DNA of 64,000 bases from Massilia sp. Root418 (lineage in GTDB: Bacteria; Pseudomonadota; Gammaproteobacteria; Burkholderiales; Burkholderiaceae_D): positions 768,707 through 832,706 of the forward strand of contig NZ_LMEC01000020.1 of the NCBI RefSeq assembly GCF_001425265.1. The letters run 5' to 3'. Made by a program: the position numbers and the translations under genes. The notes under the pieces are model-generated. The model saw only the letters and a program-made list of their open reading frames with translations, ran no database searches and was not told the DNA's origin. Positions 59,378-64,000 of the stretch are shown here, one piece after another (positions within the stretch are counted from its first letter, which is position 1; each line of letters opens with the position of its first letter).

Positions 59378-60298
59378 TTATTGGATACTGCCGATGCGTT
59401 TTACCGGATTGCTCAGGTTCATCCAGACAAAGAAGGCCTTGCCGACGATGTTTTTGTCCGGCACGAAGCCCCAGTAGCGGCTGTCCAGGCTGTTGTCGCG
59501 GTTGTCGCCCATCATGAAGTAATTGCCAGCCGGCACTACGCAGGTAAAGCCTTCGGAACGGTAGCTGCACGCTTCGCTGTTCGGGAAATCCATCACCTGG
59601 GCCACGTTCACCGACGGCGCGCCTTCGGTGGCGATGATGCGGTGCTCGACGCCGCTCAGGTTTTCCTTGGCCTGCTTGGAGTATTGCAGGCTGTCTTCGT
59701 TCAGGTAGTCGTCCAGCGCCACGTACTCGATCGCCTTGCCGTTCACCGTCAACTTCTTGTTTTCATAGGTGATTTTATCACCCGGCACGCCCACCACCCG
59801 TTTGATGTAGTCCTGGCTCATGTCGCGCGGGTATTTGAACACCATCACGTCGCCGCGCTGCGGATTGTTCAGCTCGATGATTTTCTTGTTGATGATGGGC
59901 AGGCGCACGCCGTAGGTGAACTTGTTTACCAGGATCAGATCGCCCACCAGCAGGGTCGGCACCATGGACGAGGACGGAATCTTGAACGGCTCGTACAGGA
60001 AGGAACGCAGGAAGAACACCAGGGCGATCACCGGGAAGAAGCTGCCCGAGTACTCGATCCAGGTGGGCTGGCGCAGGTGGGCAGCTTCGATCTCGGCGCG
60101 GTTGGACGCGTTGTCGATCTTGATGCCGTCGGCAGTCAGCTTGGCCGCGCGCGAGTCGTACTCGGCCAGGGCGCGGTCGGCGGCAGCGCGGCGCTGCCTG
60201 GCCAGGTAGAACACATCCAGAAACCAGATAACGCCCGTCACCACCATCAGGATGAACAGGATCAAGGCGAAGTTGCTCAGCACAGCTTGCAGGTTCAT
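59378..60298 (-). CDS. lepB: Signal peptidase I
   Basis: 306 residues. Two membrane segments (about 10-28 and 84-100) precede the catalytic domain. Ser 111 in KIPSSSMVPTLLVGD and Lys 166 in DYIKRVVGVPGDK are the dyad; NYFMMGDNRDNSLDSR is the last family box. It removes signal peptides in the periplasm, which matters for the many exported enzymes in this window. ATG overlaps the lepA stop by 4 bp. Confidence 0.96.
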   Translation of the reverse strand: MNLQAVLSNFALILFILMVVTGVIWFLDVFYLARQRRAAADRALAEYDSRAAKLTADGIKIDNASNRAEIEAAHLRQPTWIEYSGSFFPVIALVFFLRSFLYEPFKIPSSSMVPTLLVGDLILVNKFTYGVRLPIINKKIIELNNPQRGDVMVFKYPRDMSQDYIKRVVGVPGDKITYENKKLTVNGKAIEYVALDDYLNEDSLQYSKQAKENLSGVEHRIIATEGAPSVNVAQVMDFPNSEACSYRSEGFTCVVPAGNYFMMGDNRDNSLDSRYWGFVPDKNIVGKAFFVWMNLSNPVKRIGSIQ

Positions 60299-62088
60299 TT
60301 ATCGTCCACTTGTAAGATTGCCAGGAATGCTTCTTGTGGAATTTCCACCGAGCCCACCTGCTTCATGCGTTTTTTACCGGCTTTCTGCTTCTCCAGCAGT
60401 TTCTTCTTGCGGCTGATGTCGCCGCCGTAGCACTTGGCCAGCACGTTCTTGCGCAGCGCCTTCACGTTTTCACGCGAAATCACGTTCACGCCGATGGCGG
60501 CCTGGATGGCTACGTCGAACATCTGGCGCGGGATCAGTTCGCGCATCTTGGCAGCCACCTGGCGGCCGCGGTAGGCGCTGTTGGAACGGTGCACGATGAT
60601 GGCTAGCGCGTCGACCTTCTCGCCGTTAATCAGCATGTCCACTTTCACCACGTCGGAGGCGCGGTATTCCTTGAACTCGTAGTCCATGGACGCGTAGCCG
60701 CGCGAGGTGGATTTCAGCTTGTCGAAGAAGTCGAGCACGATCTCGCCCATCGGCATTTCATACACCAGTTTCACCTGGCGGCCGTGGTAGCTCATGTCCA
60801 GCTGCACGCCGCGTTTGCCGATGCACAGCGTGATCACCGAGCCGACGTACTCTTGCGGCATGTACAGGTTGACCGTGACGATGGGCTCGCGGATTTCGTT
60901 GATCTTGGTGGTTTCCGGCATGCGCGACGGGTTGTCCACCTTGACGATGCTGTTATCGCGCATCACCACTTCGTACACCACGGTGGGCGCGGTGGTGATC
61001 AGGTCCTGGTCGAATTCGCGCTCCAGGCGCTCCTGCACGATTTCCATGTGCAGCAGGCCCAGGAAGCCGCAGCGGAAGCCGAAGCCCAGCGCCTGCGACA
61101 CTTCCGGCTCGTACATCAGTGCGGCGTCGTTCAGCTTGAGTTTTTCCAGCGCGTCGCGCAGCGCGTCGTACTGATTCGCTTCCACCGGGAACAGGCCGGC
61201 GAACACCTGCGGCTGCACTTCCTTGAAGCCGGGCAGCGGCGCCGGGGCCGGCTTGTTGACCAGGGTGATGGTGTCGCCCACCTTGGCGGCCTTCAGTTCC
61301 TTGATGCCGGCGATGATGAAGCCCACCTGGCCGGCCGACAGCTGCGGCAGCGACAGCGAACGCGGCGCGAACACGCCCACGTCCTCCACCAGCTGCACGG
61401 ACTCGGTGGCCATCAGCTTGATCTTGTCCTTCGGTTTCAGGGTACCGTTCACCACGCGCACCAGCATCACCACGCCCACGTAGGCGTCGTACCACGAGTC
61501 CACGATCAGCGCCTGCAGCGGCGCGTCCGGGTCGCCCTTCGGCGGCGGCACCTTGGCGATGATGGCTTCCAGCACGTCGTCCACGCCCAGGCCGGTCTTG
61601 GCCGAGCAATGCACGGCGTCGCCGGCTTCGATGCCGATCACGTCTTCGATCTCGGCGATGGCGCTCGGCGGGTCGGCATTCGGCAGGTCGATCTTGTTCA
61701 GCACGGGCACCACTTCCACGCCCAGGTCCAGGGCGGTGTAGCAGTTGGCCACGGTCTGGGCTTCCACGCCCTGGGACGCGTCCACCACCAGCAGCGCGCC
61801 TTCGCAGGCCGACAGCGAGCGGCTCACTTCATAGGAGAAGTCCACGTGGCCGGGGGTGTCGATCAGGTTCAGGTTGTAGACCTGGCCGTCGCGGGCCTTG
61901 TACTGCAGGGCGGCGGTTTGCGCCTTGATGGTGATGCCGCGCTCGCGCTCCAGATCCATCGAATCGAGCACTTGCGCCTCCATCTCGCGCTCGGACAGGC
62001 CGCCGCACAATTGAATAATGCGGTCGGCCAGGGTGGATTTACCGTGGTCGATGTGGGCGATGATGGAGAAATTGCGTATGTTGTTCAT
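60295..62088 (-). CDS. lepA: Elongation factor 4 (back-translocating GTPase)
   Basis: 597 residues, standard length. G1 is IAHIDHGKSTLAD, G3 DTPGHVDF, G4 LNKIDLP. The LepA-specific C-terminal domain ends GKKRMKQVGSVEIPQEAF. It binds ribosomes and affects initiation or elongation under stress. It leads the lepA-lepB-DUF4845-rnc-era-recO-pdxJ-acpS-uvrC run. Confidence 0.97.
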   Translation of the reverse strand: MNNIRNFSIIAHIDHGKSTLADRIIQLCGGLSEREMEAQVLDSMDLERERGITIKAQTAALQYKARDGQVYNLNLIDTPGHVDFSYEVSRSLSACEGALLVVDASQGVEAQTVANCYTALDLGVEVVPVLNKIDLPNADPPSAIAEIEDVIGIEAGDAVHCSAKTGLGVDDVLEAIIAKVPPPKGDPDAPLQALIVDSWYDAYVGVVMLVRVVNGTLKPKDKIKLMATESVQLVEDVGVFAPRSLSLPQLSAGQVGFIIAGIKELKAAKVGDTITLVNKPAPAPLPGFKEVQPQVFAGLFPVEANQYDALRDALEKLKLNDAALMYEPEVSQALGFGFRCGFLGLLHMEIVQERLEREFDQDLITTAPTVVYEVVMRDNSIVKVDNPSRMPETTKINEIREPIVTVNLYMPQEYVGSVITLCIGKRGVQLDMSYHGRQVKLVYEMPMGEIVLDFFDKLKSTSRGYASMDYEFKEYRASDVVKVDMLINGEKVDALAIIVHRSNSAYRGRQVAAKMRELIPRQMFDVAIQAAIGVNVISRENVKALRKNVLAKCYGGDISRKKKLLEKQKAGKKRMKQVGSVEIPQEAFLAILQVDDK

Positions 62089-62123
62089 TAAACAAATCTA
62101 AAAACGTGGTGGGACGTGGCGAG

Positions 62124-62170
62124 AAAAAAAGCGCTCCAGGCGGGGCAAGGATGCCCTGGCGAGCGCTTTT
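62124..62170 (-). terminator. Intrinsic terminator between the glutaredoxin-like gene and lepA
   Basis: AAAAGCGCTC (62127-62136) pairs with GAGCGCTTTT (62161-62170), with a further CAGG/CCTG inner pairing, then a T7 run on the minus strand. It separates the degP/glutaredoxin transcript from lepA, whose promoter must lie in the about 35 bp that remain or overlap this hairpin. Confidence 0.9.
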
Positions 62171-62244
62171 GTTACTATCACTGCAAGGAAACAAGAGCTT
62201 TCCGACCCCGCATTTTACCGGATTTCAGAGGGGAAAGCCCGGTT

Positions 62245-62484
62245 TTATGCCAAAGCGGTTTTCACGGCGCTTTCGTCGAGGAAGTAGTGGCACAGTTCGG
62301 GCTGGTCCAGATCGGCGTACAGCACGGGCACCAGCTCGTCGAAACGGGCCACCAGGGCCTCGTCGGCATCGACGTCGATGACCTCGACAGTGAACGGGCG
62401 TTCGGGCGTTTGCAGGGCGTTCAGGGCGTCCAGCATGTCCTGGCACAGGTGGCAGTAGGAGCGGGAGTAGAGGGTGAAATGCAT
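62245..62484 (-). CDS. Glutaredoxin family protein (DUF836-like)
   Basis: 79 residues: FTLYSRSYCHLCQDMLDAL with a CxxC redox site (Cys-His-Leu-Cys), VEVIDVDADEALVARF, VPVLYADLDQ and CHYFLDESAV. Small cytoplasmic thioredoxin-fold protein, often found between degP/mucD and lepA in betaproteobacteria, as here. Partner and substrate unknown. Confidence 0.85.
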   Translation of the reverse strand: MHFTLYSRSYCHLCQDMLDALNALQTPERPFTVEVIDVDADEALVARFDELVPVLYADLDQPELCHYFLDESAVKTALA

Positions 62485-62490
62485 GATGTT

Positions 62491-62597
62491 GTGCCGGCGC
62501 CCGGCGGGTTACGGCTGCGCCTAACCCGCCCTACGGTGCCGTCACTTGCTGGCCGTAGGGCGGGTTAGCGCGCAGCGCGTAACCCGCCGGCACACAC
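62491..62597. repeat. REP-like palindromic element (paired) downstream of degP
   Basis: Inner arms CTAACCCGCCCTACGG (62521-62536) and CCGTAGGGCGGGTTAG (62553-62568) pair perfectly. Outer arms GGCGGGTTACG (about 62503) and CGTAACCCGCC (about 62578) pair too. The GGGCGGGTTAGCGC...GCGTAACCCGCC type is a widespread repetitive extragenic palindrome. It sits 3 bp from the degP stop and could act as mRNA stabiliser or terminator. Confidence 0.85.
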
Positions 62598-62599
62598 GC

Positions 62600-64000
62600 T
62601 TACTTGGCGGTTGGACGCAGCGAGATGAACTGCGCCACGTCGCCGCGCCGCACCAGCACCACGTGTGCGCGCTTCGGATCGAGCTTGGCCACCACGGCGT
62701 TGAACTGCTTGGCGTCCTTGATCTCGACATTGTTGATCTGCAGCAGCACGTCGCCCTCGCGCAGGCCGGCGTTGGCGGCGGCGCCTTCGGCGGCTTCCAC
62801 CATCACCCCGCCCTCCACGGCCAGCTCCTTCTTCTGCGCGGTGGTCAGGTCGGCCACCTTGAAGCCGAGCGCGTTGGCGGGCTCATCGGCTTTCTTCTTT
62901 TTCTCGGCCGGGCTGGCCTTGGCGGCGGTCTTGTCCGCTTCCAGTTCCACCACCGTGACCGGGATGTCCACCTGCTGGCCCTTGCGCCACACGGTCACCA
63001 CGGCTTTGCTGCCCAGCGCGGTGCCACCCACCATGCGCGGCAGGTCGGACGAGCGGTTGATCGGGTTGCCGTTGAACTTCAGGATGATGTCGCCGGCCTT
63101 GATGCCGCCCTTCTCGGCCGGACCGCCCGGCTCCACCATGGTCACTTCGGCGCCCTGCGCTTCCTTCAGGCCCAGCGATTCGGCCACTTCCTTGGTCAGC
63201 TGGCCGATCTGCACGCCGATGCGGCCGCGCGTGACCTTTCCGGTTTTCTTCAGCTGGTCGGCCACACGCATGGCTTCGTCGATCGGCACGGCAAAGGAAA
63301 TGCCATTGTAGCCGCCGGACAGGGTCGCGATCTGGGAATTGATGCCGATCACCTCGCCGCGCATATTGATCAGCGGGCCGCCCGAGTTGCCGGGATTGAC
63401 CGCCACGTCGCTCTGGATCAGGGCCAGGTACTCGCCGGTGTCGCGCGATTTGGCGGAAATGATGCCGGCGGTGACGGTGTTTTCCAAGTTGAACGGCGAG
63501 CCGATGGCCACCACCCATTCGCCCACGCGGATCTTGCTGGAGTCGCCGATGGTCAGGTAGGGCAGCTTGCTGCCTTCGATTTTCAGTACCGCCACGTCGG
63601 TGCGGGCGTCCGCGCCCAGCACCTTGGCCTTGAATTCGCGCTTGTCGGTCAGCGTGACGTAGACTTCGTCCGCGCCGTCCACCACGTGGGCGTTGGTGAG
63701 CACGTAGCCGTCGGCCGAGGTGATGAAGCCGGAACCGACGCCGCGCTGCACTTCCTGGTCTTCCTGCTGCGGCGTGCCGCGGCGGCCACGCGGGGTCTGG
63801 CCTGGCTGGCGCGGCGTCGGGACGGCGCCGCCGAAGAAGCGGCGCAGGAATTCCTGCATTTCCTCTTCGCCGGGCTGGCCGCCACGGCCCTGGTTCAGCT
63901 TGAGGCGCTCGGTGGTGCGGATGTTGACCACCGCCGGCCCCACCTTGTCCACCATGTCGGCAAAGTCGGGCAGGCCGGCCACCGTGGGCGCGGCGGCTTG
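62600..64000 (-). CDS. degP: DegP/MucD-type periplasmic serine endoprotease (N-terminus cut by window edge)
   Basis: 466 residues are visible; the frame is still open at 64000, so the signal peptide lies outside. Catalytic triad: His in LTNAHVVDGAD, Asp in DARTDVAVLKI, Ser in GNSGGPLINM. Two PDZ domains follow (GRIGVQIGQLTKEVAESLGL and, after a Lys/Ala-rich linker, GLREGDVLLQINNVEI). A Gly/Arg/Gln segment before the triad (GQTPRGRRGTPQQ) is the LA-loop region. It degrades or refolds damaged envelope proteins and belongs to the sigma-E response; in related bacteria rseA/rseB/rpoE genes lie upstream, beyond the window. Confidence 0.92.
   Translation of the reverse strand, partial: QAAAPTVAGLPDFADMVDKVGPAVVNIRTTERLKLNQGRGGQPGEEEMQEFLRRFFGGAVPTPRQPGQTPRGRRGTPQQEDQEVQRGVGSGFITSADGYVLTNAHVVDGADEVYVTLTDKREFKAKVLGADARTDVAVLKIEGSKLPYLTIGDSSKIRVGEWVVAIGSPFNLENTVTAGIISAKSRDTGEYLALIQSDVAVNPGNSGGPLINMRGEVIGINSQIATLSGGYNGISFAVPIDEAMRVADQLKKTGKVTRGRIGVQIGQLTKEVAESLGLKEAQGAEVTMVEPGGPAEKGGIKAGDIILKFNGNPINRSSDLPRMVGGTALGSKAVVTVWRKGQQVDIPVTVVELEADKTAAKASPAEKKKKADEPANALGFKVADLTTAQKKELAVEGGVMVEAAEGAAANAGLREGDVLLQINNVEIKDAKQFNAVVAKLDPKRAHVVLVRRGDVAQFISLRPTAK

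Noticed and set aside
59355..59570. Longer DUF4845 frame
   Set aside because: The extra part overlaps the conserved end of lepB and has no domain character.

Overview
The window reads as high-GC chromosomal DNA of a betaproteobacterium, most likely Oxalobacteraceae (Massilia/Duganella type). The main evidence is the housekeeping block on the right: lepA-lepB-DUF4845-rnc-era-recO-pdxJ-acpS-uvrC-pgsA followed by tRNA-Gly and tRNA-Cys genes. A betaproteobacterial acnB, a YcgR-type PilZ protein and two PEP-CTERM proteins agree with this. The genus is inferred from gene order and protein character; no database was consulted.

Positions 1 to about 50000 are an accessory, plant-polysaccharide-degrading region. 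Recognisable enzymes are GH3 beta-glucosidase (4973-7243), GH5 endoglucanase (7413-8855), GH42 beta-galactosidase (9123-11258), a three-domain SGNH/SGNH/esterase (11259-14234), a GH105-type unsaturated uronyl hydrolase (19002-20423), GH43 arabinanase with LamG (23650-25989), GH2 beta-galactosidase (27835-30996), GH74 xyloglucanase lipoprotein (37134-39524), a GH13-like protein with altered catalytic residues (40409-42052) and GH97 (44315-46270). Together they fit stepwise breakdown of xyloglucan and arabinan/pectin side chains: GH74 and GH5 cut the backbone, GH2, GH42 and GH97 remove galactose, GH43 removes arabinose, GH3 finishes the glucosides, and esterases remove acyl groups. A cytochrome c/PQQ-type sugar dehydrogenase is translationally coupled to GH2 and could oxidise a released sugar. 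No TonB receptor is present in the window; the left edge cuts a YtfQ-like sugar-binding protein next to a XylR regulator.

Regulation is unusually rich. There are two paralogous membrane-anchored AraC regulators whose extracytoplasmic part looks like a carbohydrate-binding jelly roll. There is also a periplasmic-propeller histidine kinase with a NarL-type response regulator nearby, a cytoplasmic PAS hybrid kinase, XylR and a LysR regulator. A recurrent motif with core GCAATTGC followed by RAAAT lies in several glycosidase promoter regions and may be a shared operator.

Between these are stress and redox genes (DsrE protein, epoxide-hydrolase-like protein, PPOX flavoprotein plus VanB-like reductase, thioredoxin-like protein, Tat-exported haloperoxidase-like hydrolase), a CitMHS citrate transporter, acnB, ycgR and an FKBP lipoprotein. 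From about 51500 to the end the window is conserved core genome: a tRNA operon (five identical tRNA-Gly plus tRNA-Cys) with its own consensus promoter and terminator, DNA repair (uvrC, recO), phospholipid, CoA-arm and PLP metabolism, protein export and translation, ending in a truncated degP/mucD-type protease. Short in-frame tandem repeats (9, 11, 12 and 34 bp) and Ala/Gly-rich linkers recur in the accessory half.
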